From Actinomycetota bacterium (GTDB lineage: Bacteria > Actinomycetota > Actinomycetes > Mycobacteriales > Jatrophihabitantaceae): a DNA stretch of 18,085 nucleotides. Location: the NCBI GenBank assembly GCA_019241805.1, contig JAFAWL010000026.1:1-18085 (forward strand), written 5' to 3'. This document shows positions 1-7,181 of the stretch, in pieces; the stretch's first letter is position 1, and each line of letters starts with the position of its first letter. Under the pieces are notes generated by a model. The model did no database searches. It was not told the DNA's origin and was given only the letters and a program-made list of their open reading frames with translations. The translations under genes were made by a program, and so were the position numbers.

Positions 1-458
1 CGTCGTCGGGCGGCGCCGCGACATCGGCGTCGTCGTCCGCGTCGTCGGCGCCGGCGCCGGCGGTCAACACGTGCGGAAGCGCGTTGACGATAACCGCGGA
101 GCGGCTGCCGGGCGCGCAGGACGCGAGCTACGCGTTGTTGACCTTCACGAACACGGGTGCCTCGGCCTGTAACCTCGGTGGCTACCCGTCGGCGACGCTG
201 CTCGATGACAAGAAGGCGTCGATGACCGCGCCGCTGACACGGACCGCCGACACCGTTTCCACGATCTCGCTGGATCCGCAGGCGTCGGCGAGCACGCTTT
301 TGAAGGACAGCTCGGTGAGTTGTCAGGCGCAGACCCGCTCGACTTACGTTCGCGTGAGTGCGCCCGCATCGTCCAAGAACGTCGATCTCTCATTGGCGCT
401 GGCACCGTGCGCGTTGAGCGCGCGGCCGCTGGTGGCGGGCACGAATCCGCAGCCGTGA
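1..458 (+). CDS. DUF4232 domain protein, C-terminal part (5' end outside window)
   Basis: The reading frame is open from base 3 and ends at TGA 456-458, so the gene starts upstream of the window. The first ~20 visible codons are a Ala/Ser/Pro-rich low-complexity linker. It is followed by NTCGSALTI, FTNTGASACNLGGYPS and a cysteine-containing C-terminal strand (LALAPC). This pattern (early Cys, FTNTG..C.L.GYP, late Cys) is that of DUF4232, a beta-sandwich domain found in exported actinobacterial proteins, usually behind a lipoprotein signal and a Ser/Ala/Thr-rich linker. The domain's function is unknown. Four visible cysteines could form two disulfides outside the cell (inference). A TTG at base 84 could be read as a start, but the open upstream frame and the loss of the first conserved Cys argue against it. 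The gene converges on the next gene with 28 bases between them. Confidence 0.8.
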   Translation, partial: SSGGAATSASSSASSAPAPAVNTCGSALTITAERLPGAQDASYALLTFTNTGASACNLGGYPSATLLDDKKASMTAPLTRTADTVSTISLDPQASASTLLKDSSVSCQAQTRSTYVRVSAPASSKNVDLSLALAPCALSARPLVAGTNPQP

Positions 459-486
459 CAGGCTGAATCGCTTCGGCCTGGCAGCG

Positions 487-1386
487 CTACGTGCCGAGGC
501 CGTGCACGGCCAGATCCGCTAGCGCGAAGCCGAACAATCCGATACCGATCACGCCGTTGGCGGTGAAGAAGGCTCGGTTGACACGGCTGAGATCGTTCGC
601 GCGGACGATCGAGTGTTCGTAGACCAACACGAGGCCGGTGAGCGCGACGCCGACCCACCAGAGCCAGCCGAGGCCCGCGCCGACGCCGAACCAGATGAAG
701 CAGAGCAGCGTGCCGACGTGCACCACCGCGGACGTGCGCAGCGCGGCCCGGATGCCGTAGCGGGCCGGGAAGGAACGAGAGCCGATGCGCCGGTCGACCT
801 CGGCGTCCTGGCAGCTGTAGATCAAATCGAAGCCGCCGATCCAGGACCCGACCGCCAGGCCGAGCGCGATCGCCTCGTTCGGCGCAGTACCGCGTACGGC
901 GATCCAGGCACCGACAGGGGCGACGAACTGGGCAAGTGCGAGAAGCGCCTGCGGAAAGTCGGTAAAGCGCTTGCCGTAGGAGTAGAGGACCAACACGACG
1001 ACGGCGATGGGGGCCAGCAGCAGGCAGAGCCACGACAAGGCGGCGGCCGAAGCCAGGAATGCGGCAAGCGCCACGAGGGTGCCGAGGGTGGCCGCGCGCA
1101 CGGACAGTTGACCGGTAACCAATTCGCGGCGCGCAGTGCGCGGGTTGAGGGCGTCGAAGTCGCGGTCGAGGATGCGATTGGCCGCCATCGCCACTGTGCG
1201 GGCTGAGACCATCGCCACAGTGATGAGGACGAGCTGCCACCAGTGCACGGAGCGGGTCTGTTGCCACATGGCGGTCAGCGCGGCGATGTAGGCGAAGGGC
1301 AACGCGAAAACCGAGTGCTCGATCATCACTAACCGCAGGAAGCGGCGTACGACGCCCGGCCCGCCGCGTTCCAATTGCCCCACCAC
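487..1386 (-). CDS. mqnP: UbiA-family prenyltransferase, menaquinone (futalosine) pathway type
   Basis: This 299-residue polytopic membrane protein of the UbiA superfamily transfers a polyprenyl chain to an aromatic acid in the membrane. The two Mg-diphosphate motifs are clear: NRILDRDFD (N70, D74, D78) and DLIYSCQDAEVD (D187, D194, D198). About eight or nine hydrophobic segments are visible, the usual number for the family. The stretch LVMIEHSVFALPFAYIAALT and the sequence after motif 1 (DALNPRTARREL) are typical of the actinobacterial enzyme assigned to the futalosine route (MqnP), where 1,4-dihydroxy-6-naphthoate is prenylated. A UbiD-type decarboxylase of the same pathway lies at 5249-6712 on the same strand, which supports the assignment. 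GTG at 1386 is the chosen start because homologues begin a few residues before the LRLVMIEHS block; no good ribosome binding site is visible. A 4-hydroxybenzoate prenyltransferase role is unlikely in an actinobacterium without ubiquinone. Confidence 0.85.
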   Translation of the reverse strand: MVGQLERGGPGVVRRFLRLVMIEHSVFALPFAYIAALTAMWQQTRSVHWWQLVLITVAMVSARTVAMAANRILDRDFDALNPRTARRELVTGQLSVRAATLGTLVALAAFLASAAALSWLCLLLAPIAVVVLVLYSYGKRFTDFPQALLALAQFVAPVGAWIAVRGTAPNEAIALGLAVGSWIGGFDLIYSCQDAEVDRRIGSRSFPARYGIRAALRTSAVVHVGTLLCFIWFGVGAGLGWLWWVGVALTGLVLVYEHSIVRANDLSRVNRAFFTANGVIGIGLFGFALADLAVHGLGT

Positions 1387-1411
1387 GCCAGCCAGCGTAA
1401 TCGGCCCACCG

Positions 1412-1429
1412 CGGCAGTCCTTTCTGCCG
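1412..1429. repeat. 6-bp-arm inverted repeat upstream of mqnP-like gene
   Basis: CGGCAG-TCCTTT-CTGCCG is a perfect inverted repeat with a six-base spacer, lying 26 bases upstream of the GTG start of the minus-strand prenyltransferase. On the minus strand the spacer reads AAAGGA. It could be an operator or a leader hairpin; it could also be chance, because such arms are common in GC-rich DNA. Confidence 0.3.
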
Positions 1430-1569
1430 GCGATCTCCGTGGTGGCGGCGCGTGATCGCTTCCGCGCCCTGGGTCTACACCGATTCCGGGCAGACAGGTC
1501 TATGGGGCGTCAGGACCATTGCTGGTTGGGTTCAATCCCGGGGGGAGTGCTGCGCGCGAACACAACAGC

Positions 1570-1575
1570 AAGGAG
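1570..1575 (+). promoter_or_regulatory. Shine-Dalgarno sequence that fixes the surface protein TTG start
   Basis: AAGGAG at 1570-1575 sits 7 bases before TTG at 1583. It decides the start: the longer frame back to 1439 would add an Arg-rich stretch with no ribosome site in front of a normal signal peptide. Confidence 0.7.
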
Positions 1576-1582
1576 CTGTGCT

Positions 1583-4500
1583 TTGTCGCGTCTCAGTCTG
1601 CGGGCTGCCCTCCGTCCGGCCACGCTTCGCCGGCGTCTCTCACGATTCGTCACGGTGCTCTTGGCGTTCGCCGTCGTCGCCGGCCTGACCGTCTTCGTGA
1701 CGCCCTCGGCCGCCCAAGCCGTGGACATCGCAAACGCGATCAAGACGGTGACGATCACCGAGCAGGACGGCACGACGCCGACCAATGGATTCCAGCGCAC
1801 CGACACGGTCAGAGTCGATGCGACGTGGTCGGTCCCCGATGGAACGAAGTCTGGCAGCACATTCAGCATGACTTTGCCTTCGACGCTGCGGCCGCTGACT
1901 GCCACATTTTCACTAGTCACGCCGGATGGACAGAGCGCCGGGTCATGCAGCGCCAGCGCGCAATTCGTGCAGTGCACGCTGTCGTCCTACGTCGATGGAA
2001 AGACCAATGTGCGGGGCACCTTGTTTTTCGGCGGCCAGTTGAACTTCGCGCAGACCGACTCGGGCAGCCAAACCATCTCGATTTCCACCGGCGCGGTGTC
2101 CCCGATCTTGGTTACAGTAACTTTCGGCCCTCCGCCCACCGGCGGTAGTGGTGGCGGAACGACACCGGACGACTTTGCGAAGTCCTGCATCCCCGACACC
2201 GTAGACTCCGAAAAAGTGGTCTGTGCTATCGATCTACCCGACCGGGTTGCGCTGTCCGACGTCACGATTGTCGACCGGGTCTCGACGGGGAACGCGACGC
2301 TCGATAAGTCGAGTCTGTTCATAGGGTCCAGGACGTTGCCCAGCGGTTCGTTCACGACCGTGACGCCTCAGCCGAGTTACACCGTGAGCAACAATCAGGA
2401 CGGTAGCGACGGATTCACGATCACCTTTCCTAATGGGCAGCTCGACACAACAAAGAATCAGTACAACATCAACTACACGATGAGCTTCACGCCCGGCAAC
2501 AACTCAACAAAAAACTTTGCTAACACGGCAACGTTGAGCGCGACGTCGCAGCCTAAGTACACCGGTCCTAGTGATGTCTCGAGTTCCTCGTTCTTCGCGG
2601 GTGGCACCGGCCAGGGCAACAACGGTCTGACGATTTCCACCCAGGCGAGCCCGCAAACGGGTTCGACGACCGGGAACGGCACGACCGTACAGGACACCAT
2701 CTCGTTGAGCCCGACGCCGACCGCCGACACATTCGTGGACTGGCGGCTTCTAGGTCCCGTAACGGCCGGTGCCGGCCAGACCTGCGACCAGCTCGATTAC
2801 TCCAGCGCCGATGTGGTGACGTCGGGCCAGGTGCGGGTCCAAGGAGGGAGCGCTTCGGGGGTGGTGCCTCAGCCGGGAAAGGCGCTGACCGCGGCGGGAT
2901 GCTACGTGTTCCGGGAGAAGCTCGCCGACTCCTCCGGTGGCAATGGCACGTGGTCGCCGACTAACGATGCGAACGAGACGGTGCTGATCACGAAGCCGCC
3001 GGTGCCGACGGTTACGACAAAAGCCTCGTCAAGTCCGTTAGGCAACGGTCAGTCGTTGTCAGACGGCATAACGTTGACGAACAGCGGCGGCCAGCCGACT
3101 ACCGTCGACTGGCAGTTGATCGGTCCGGTGACGCCGAGCGCCACGGGTACCTGCGACCAATCACTTGATTGGAGTAACGCCGCCAATCAGGTTTCAGGCA
3201 CCGCGACGTTCTCCTCCGATGGGCATCAAACCGTCCCCCCGCCAGGCCAGGCAATCGTAGTAGGACGACCGGGCTGCTACACGTTCCAGGCCAAGGTGGA
3301 CGGAGGCACGGCCGACTACCCGGTGCCGGGCAGCGAACCGACAGAGGTAGTCCTGGTCCCTATCACAAAGATCGCGCCGGCCGTGTCGACGAAGGCCTCG
3401 CTTCAGTCAGCATCAGTCGAAGCAACTTTGACCGACGACCTCACGCTAACCGGAGACTCCACCGCCGTGCCGGTGACGGTCGACTGGCAGTTGGTCGGTC
3501 CGGTGAAGCCGAATCCGACGAACAACTCCTGTGACAGCGGCGCCGATTGGACGAATCTTCCTGCGGTTATTCCGTACAAGGGCACGGCCACGTTCGGCCA
3601 AAATGGCACTGTTACAGTGCCCGGAAACGGGCAGACGAAAGCCGCGGTAAATGCGGTGGGCTGCTACACGTTCCAGGCCAAGGTCGATCAAGACGATGCC
3701 AACGGAATTACGGGCACCAATTTCACCACCGCCGGCAGCGAACCGAGCGAGATCGTTCAAGTAACGCCGGTGTTGTCGGTGTCGACGCAGGCTAGTCCGC
3801 AGGTGTTGCCGGTTGGTGGTGGGTCGGTGCATGACACGGTGACGTTGTCGGCGCTGCAGGCCACTGCGACGCAGGTGGATTGGCAGTTGGTCGGGCCGGT
3901 GACGGCGGGATCGGGGCAAAGCTGTGATCAGCTGGATTACTCCCACGCGGCGACGGTGGTGGGTGGCACGGTCACGGTGCCGGCGAATACGTCCTCGATC
4001 GATACCGCGGATGTGTCGGTCAGCGGGGCGGGCTGTTACGTGTTCCAGGAGCGGTTGAGCGCTGCTCCGGGCGCTCAGACGGCGTCGTGGTCGCCGACCT
4101 CGGACACGCGGGAAGTGGTGTTGGTTCCGCCGACCCCGGTGATAACGCCGGTCACGCCGGACGTTTCGACCAAGGTGACCAGAGATGTCCTTCATCAGGG
4201 TGAGTTTGTTGCGGATCAGATCATCCTGAAGGCCGCTGCAACTGTGCCGGTGACGGTGGATTGGCGCCTCATCGGGCCGGTGACCGAGAGTGCCAGCGGT
4301 GATTGCGGCGCGGGTGCGGCGTGGGCGACGGCAGCTACAGATGTTCCTGCCGCTCACAGCGGCAACGTCACGCTACCGGCTGGGGCGACGTCTGCCTTGG
4401 TGCCGGACGCGAACGGACTGGCATTGACTGCTCTTGGTTGCTATGTCTTTCAACAGCGGGCGGAGTCGGCGACGGGCGTGACGGGCACGGAATACCCCAC

Positions 4501-5137
4501 ACAAGTCGGCCCGATCGCGAACGAGACGGTGCGTGTGATCCCACCGGTGACGACCAAGTCCCACCCGTCGATCGGCACGACGATCTCGGCTCAGACGGTC
4601 AAGGCCGGAAGCCCGATCCACGACGAGATCACGGTTAGCGACGCGGCCGGCGCCACGCTGACCGTCAGCTGGCAGCTGCTCGGCCCGGTGCAGCCGGTGA
4701 CCGCGGGCACCTGTGAGGGCGTCGATTGGGCGGCCCTCACGCCGATCACGTCCGGCACGGTGATGGTCTCCGACTCGGGCTCGGTGGTCACGCCGGACTT
4801 CGTCGTGTCGCTGCCCGGTTGCTACACCTACGTCGAATCGGCGGCTGAAACCGCCACGACCCAGTCCGTTCAGACGACGCCCGGGCTGACGCCGGAGACG
4901 GTGCTCGTGACGCCGATGACCGGACCCAACGGGGGCAGCGGTCAAACGCCGCCCGTGTCGTCCACGCCGACAGGTACCCCGGCCACGCCACTGACCGTCA
5001 CCGCGAGCGCGCCGGCAGCTCTGGCCTACACCGGTGCCGGCAACTTGGAACTCATGGCGATCGTCGGTGGGCTAGTGACCCTGGCCGGCCTGATGCTGCT
5101 CCTCGGCCAACGCCGGCAAACCCTCCGCCAGCGTTAG
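1583..5137 (+). CDS. Large sortase-anchored repeat surface protein
   Basis: From TTG 1583 the product is 1184 residues. A basic n-region (RRRLSR) and hydrophobic core precede an AQA|VD signal-peptidase site near residue 46. Residues ~47-345 form an adhesin-like region. It has two Ig-like blocks, with phrases such as DTVRVDATWSVP and later FTITFPNGQL...YNINYTMSFTP, that recall MSCRAMM/SDR-type ligand-binding folds (family assignment tentative). Residues ~348-1113 hold six related domains of ~125 residues. A Pro/Thr linker leads to LAYTG (residues 1147-1151), a hydrophobic segment and a basic tail (QRRQTLRQR). This is a classical cell-wall sorting signal of the LAXTG type used by class E sortases. 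The protein is therefore probably exported by Sec and linked to peptidoglycan. Ligand and role are unknown. The gene stands alone, divergent from mqnP and convergent with mqnL. No sortase is in the window. Confidence 0.85.
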   Translation: MSRLSLRAALRPATLRRRLSRFVTVLLAFAVVAGLTVFVTPSAAQAVDIANAIKTVTITEQDGTTPTNGFQRTDTVRVDATWSVPDGTKSGSTFSMTLPSTLRPLTATFSLVTPDGQSAGSCSASAQFVQCTLSSYVDGKTNVRGTLFFGGQLNFAQTDSGSQTISISTGAVSPILVTVTFGPPPTGGSGGGTTPDDFAKSCIPDTVDSEKVVCAIDLPDRVALSDVTIVDRVSTGNATLDKSSLFIGSRTLPSGSFTTVTPQPSYTVSNNQDGSDGFTITFPNGQLDTTKNQYNINYTMSFTPGNNSTKNFANTATLSATSQPKYTGPSDVSSSSFFAGGTGQGNNGLTISTQASPQTGSTTGNGTTVQDTISLSPTPTADTFVDWRLLGPVTAGAGQTCDQLDYSSADVVTSGQVRVQGGSASGVVPQPGKALTAAGCYVFREKLADSSGGNGTWSPTNDANETVLITKPPVPTVTTKASSSPLGNGQSLSDGITLTNSGGQPTTVDWQLIGPVTPSATGTCDQSLDWSNAANQVSGTATFSSDGHQTVPPPGQAIVVGRPGCYTFQAKVDGGTADYPVPGSEPTEVVLVPITKIAPAVSTKASLQSASVEATLTDDLTLTGDSTAVPVTVDWQLVGPVKPNPTNNSCDSGADWTNLPAVIPYKGTATFGQNGTVTVPGNGQTKAAVNAVGCYTFQAKVDQDDANGITGTNFTTAGSEPSEIVQVTPVLSVSTQASPQVLPVGGGSVHDTVTLSALQATATQVDWQLVGPVTAGSGQSCDQLDYSHAATVVGGTVTVPANTSSIDTADVSVSGAGCYVFQERLSAAPGAQTASWSPTSDTREVVLVPPTPVITPVTPDVSTKVTRDVLHQGEFVADQIILKAAATVPVTVDWRLIGPVTESASGDCGAGAAWATAATDVPAAHSGNVTLPAGATSALVPDANGLALTALGCYVFQQRAESATGVTGTEYPTQVGPIANETVRVIPPVTTKSHPSIGTTISAQTVKAGSPIHDEITVSDAAGATLTVSWQLLGPVQPVTAGTCEGVDWAALTPITSGTVMVSDSGSVVTPDFVVSLPGCYTYVESAAETATTQSVQTTPGLTPETVLVTPMTGPNGGSGQTPPVSSTPTGTPATPLTVTASAPAALAYTGAGNLELMAIVGGLVTLAGLMLLLGQRRQTLRQR
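2626..4923 (+). repeat. Six tandem ~125-residue extracellular domains in the surface protein
   Basis: Approximate units are 2626-3009, 3010-3378, 3379-3774, 3775-4152, 4153-4545 and 4546-4923. Each has, in order, a TKAS/TQAS-like opening, a D-x-(I/V)-x-L strand, V-(D/S)-W-(Q/R)-L-(L/I/V)-GPV, a Cys near DW or DY, then GCY-(V/T)-(F/Y), and ends in a E-x-V-x-V strand. The two cysteines per unit are invariant and probably form a disulfide (inference). I know of similar repeats in other actinobacterial surface proteins but cannot name the family. Units 1 and 4 resemble each other most, as do units 2 and 3. Confidence 0.8.
5021..5137 (+). other. C-terminal cell-wall sorting signal (LAYTG, membrane segment, basic tail)
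   Basis: CTG GCC TAC ACC GGT at 5021-5035 encodes LAYTG. It is followed by ~20 mostly hydrophobic residues and QRRQTLRQR before the TAG stop. Class E sortases of high-GC actinobacteria are known to use LAXTG rather than LPXTG. Confidence 0.8.
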
Positions 5138-5158
5138 CCGACGGCGCAGCGAAATAGA

Positions 5159-5194
5159 CGGGGCGCCCGGGACGTGAAGCGTCCGGGCGCCCCG
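5159..5194. terminator. Strong hairpin between convergent genes, probably bidirectional terminator
   Basis: The arms 5159-5174 and 5180-5194 pair over 15 base pairs with a single bulged G (5169) and a 5-base loop TGAAG. The + strand continues TTCCTT, and the minus strand continues with TCTATTT, so either direction has a modest T-rich tail. The hairpin lies 22 bases after the surface protein stop and 55 bases after the stop of the minus-strand decarboxylase, as expected for a shared terminator. Confidence 0.75.
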
Positions 5195-5248
5195 TTCCTT
5201 GCGGAGACACCGAACGACGGCTCGCCAGCAACGATCGACCTCGCTGGC

Positions 5249-6712
5249 TCAGCGGCCGCCGCGGATGCCGTAACTTGCCCACCGACGCGTCACAAGCTCC
5301 GACGTCGGGGCGTCGACCACGCATTCCTGCGGCCAACCACCCTCACGCCGATAACCCTCGGTCGGCAATTTTCGCGTCGCATCCACGCCCAACTTGCCAC
5401 CGAAGAATTGCTCGTACGACGCGTGATCTAGATGATCCACCGGACCTACCGAATGCAGCACGTCGTGCGCGTAGTCCACGTTCCCGAACGCTCGCCAAGC
5501 CACCTCGGCATAGTCGTGCACGTCGCAGTCCGCGTCGACGACGACGATCAGTTTCGACAGAGATAACAGCCCCGCGCCCCAAATCGCGTTCATCACCTTC
5601 TGCGCGTGCTTAGGAAAGCGCTTCTCGATCGACACGATCACGCAGTTGTGAAATACACCCGCCTCGGGCAGGTCGTAGTCGACGATCTCGGGCACGGTCA
5701 ACCGGATCAACGGCAGAAAGATCCGCTCAGTTGCCTTACCGATCGGCCCGTCCTCTTGCGGAGGCCGCCCCACCACAATCGACTGAAACAGCGCATCCGA
5801 ACGCATCGTCATCGTCTCGACCCGCATGAACGGGAACGGCTCCACCGGCGTGTAAAAGCCCGTGTGATCACCGAACGGGCCCTCGGGCAACCGGGCGCCC
5901 GGCTCCACCCAACCCTCCAACACCACCTGTGCCGTCGCCGGCACCTGCAGCGGCACCGTCAGGCAATCGACCAGCTCCACCCGATCACGCTGCACGAACC
6001 CGGCGAACAAGTACTCATCGATCTCGGCCGGCAGCGGGGCCGACGCCGCGTACGTCACCGCCGGCGGACACCCGAACGCGATCGCCACCGGCAACCGTTC
6101 ACCCCGCCGCTGCGCCACCGCCGCATGCGAGGTCGAATCCTTATGGATCTGCCAATGTAAACTGAGCGTCCGCTCGTCCTGCTGCTGTAACCGATACATC
6201 CCGAGATTGCGGGCACCGGTCTCGGGATGCCGCGTGTGCGTCAAACCGAGATTCAAGAACACGCCACCGTCCTCGGGCCAGGCCTGGATCCCGGGCAGCC
6301 GATTCAAATCAACCTCATCGCCGCGCAGCACCACGTCGTGGACGGGTGCTGCCTTCACCCTCCGCGGCGGGACGGCCCGCAGCTGCGCCACCTTCCCCAA
6401 CGCGTCGCGCAAGCCGCCAACACCACGCGGCAGCTCCGGCCGCACCAACTCGGCGATGCGCCGACCGATCTCGTCGAACGAGTCGACCCCGAGCGATCGG
6501 GCCATCCGCCGGGGCGTGCCGAACGCGTTCAAGAGCAGCGGCATCGAGCCACGCGAGGGCCGCTCGAACAACAAAGCCGGTCCCTGCTCCCGCACCACTC
6601 GCTGGACGATCGCCGCCGCCTCCAGATGCGGATCCACGGGCACCCGGACGCGCACCAGATCGCCGTCCTTCTCCAAGGCGGTAACGAAGTCCTGCAGGTC
6701 GTCGAAGGCCAT
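5249..6712 (-). CDS. mqnL: UbiD-family decarboxylase, menaquinone (futalosine) pathway type
   Basis: This 487-residue protein of the UbiD family removes the carboxyl group from an aromatic ring using prenylated FMN, here presumably the prenylated 1,4-dihydroxy-6-naphthoate intermediate of menaquinone synthesis. It begins MAFDDLQDFVTALEKDGDL, a typical UbiD N-terminus. It contains RNLGMYRLQ (N169, R174; the positions expected for metal/prFMN contact and the catalytic arginine) and EGPFGDHTGFYTP (E277 and D282, the acidic catalytic pair). The length matches the family. ATG at 6712 is chosen although the frame stays open ~230 codons further upstream, because the extra stretch is low-complexity Arg/Ser-rich and lies antisense to real genes. 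The UbiX-like enzyme that makes prFMN is not in the window. The downstream partner gene on this strand (487-1386) is cut off by the inserted surface gene, so the two probably need separate promoters. Confidence 0.85.
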   Translation of the reverse strand: MAFDDLQDFVTALEKDGDLVRVRVPVDPHLEAAAIVQRVVREQGPALLFERPSRGSMPLLLNAFGTPRRMARSLGVDSFDEIGRRIAELVRPELPRGVGGLRDALGKVAQLRAVPPRRVKAAPVHDVVLRGDEVDLNRLPGIQAWPEDGGVFLNLGLTHTRHPETGARNLGMYRLQQQDERTLSLHWQIHKDSTSHAAVAQRRGERLPVAIAFGCPPAVTYAASAPLPAEIDEYLFAGFVQRDRVELVDCLTVPLQVPATAQVVLEGWVEPGARLPEGPFGDHTGFYTPVEPFPFMRVETMTMRSDALFQSIVVGRPPQEDGPIGKATERIFLPLIRLTVPEIVDYDLPEAGVFHNCVIVSIEKRFPKHAQKVMNAIWGAGLLSLSKLIVVVDADCDVHDYAEVAWRAFGNVDYAHDVLHSVGPVDHLDHASYEQFFGGKLGVDATRKLPTEGYRREGGWPQECVVDAPTSELVTRRWASYGIRGGR

Positions 6713-6828
6713 CTCGCCAGTATCGCGGAGCGATGCCCCTCCCACCGCCATGACCACCACAACCGGCGGAAGCATCGACGGGTGAGACGCGGCAGCGCCG
6801 CTACCCGGCGGAATCCACAGAATCGCTC

Positions 6829-6834
6829 GTATGC
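6829..6834 (+). promoter_or_regulatory. Possible -10 box (TATGCT) for a leaderless transcript
   Basis: TATGCT at 6829-6834 fits an actinobacterial -10 box and lies 8 bases before ATG 6843. Transcription would then begin at or next to that ATG. No matching -35 is visible. The rest of the 118-base divergent gap (6713-6830) shows no other clear signal. Confidence 0.25.
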
Positions 6835-7175
6835 TGGCTCGCATGATTACCGGCGGTGGCCTGTTCCTGTTCTTCGGAACGCTGTTCTGGGTGTGGGCCG
6901 CCGTCGACGCGCTGATGACCGACCCCCACCGGGTGCGCAGCCTGCAGAAGACCCTCTGGGTGCTCATCGTCCTGATCCTTTGGGCCTTTGGCGCCGCCCT
7001 CTGGATAATCTTCGGACGGCCCCGACGAGCCGTTTCCACCGTCCCGCGCACCTCCGGCTTCCGACCCAGCCAACAACGGGCGCCGCGACGAACTGTCGCC
7101 CCCGACGACGACCTCGACTTCCTCTCCCGTCTCGGCGACGAGCTCAAGCGCAACAAACCCGACGACGCCGACTGA
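6831..7175 (+). CDS. Small membrane protein with PLDc_N-type domain
   Basis: This is a protein of 114 residues (110 if ATG 6843 is used). It has two hydrophobic segments, roughly residues 8-27 and 41-63, separated by a short polar loop with DALMTD. The second ends in IIFGRPRR, followed by a charged cytoplasmic tail rich in Arg and Asp. The pattern of two helices, (V/I)D-A-L between them, a K-x-x-W start to the second helix and a closing GRP matches the phospholipase D-nuclease N-terminal domain (PLDc_N), which despite its name is usually a stand-alone small membrane protein of unknown role. From memory, similar genes occur next to UbiD-type menaquinone genes in other actinobacteria. It is divergent from mqnL and only 6 bases ahead of the response regulator, so it may share a transcript with the two-component system. 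Neither candidate start has a ribosome binding site. Confidence 0.75.
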   Translation: MLARMITGGGLFLFFGTLFWVWAAVDALMTDPHRVRSLQKTLWVLIVLILWAFGAALWIIFGRPRRAVSTVPRTSGFRPSQQRAPRRTVAPDDDLDFLSRLGDELKRNKPDDAD

Positions 7176-7181
7176 TCCGAC

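Larger units (their letters stand above)
1387..1582. promoter_or_regulatory. Divergent intergenic region between mqnP-like gene and surface protein gene
   Basis: These 196 bases separate two divergent starts and must hold the promoters for both, unless transcription enters from elsewhere. I see no convincing -35/-10 pair on either strand. Visible structures are a perfect short palindrome near the mqnP side (1412-1429) and a Shine-Dalgarno sequence just before the surface gene. No RNA gene is seen. Confidence 0.4.

Noticed and set aside
1525..1550. tRNA T-arm-like string GGGTTCAATCCC
   Set aside because: The flanks do not pair as a 5-bp T stem around the TTCAA loop, and no acceptor, anticodon or D arm can be found nearby.
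1439..1582. Upstream extension of the surface protein to GTG 1439
   Set aside because: It would put an Arg-rich segment before a standard signal peptide, while AAGGAG at 1570-1575 is ideally spaced for TTG 1583.
5224..5248. Second hairpin (GCCAGC/GCTGGC, 13-base loop) directly after the UbiD-type stop
   Set aside because: The stem is only 6 bp with a long loop and no T-run. The much stronger hairpin at 5159-5194 explains termination.
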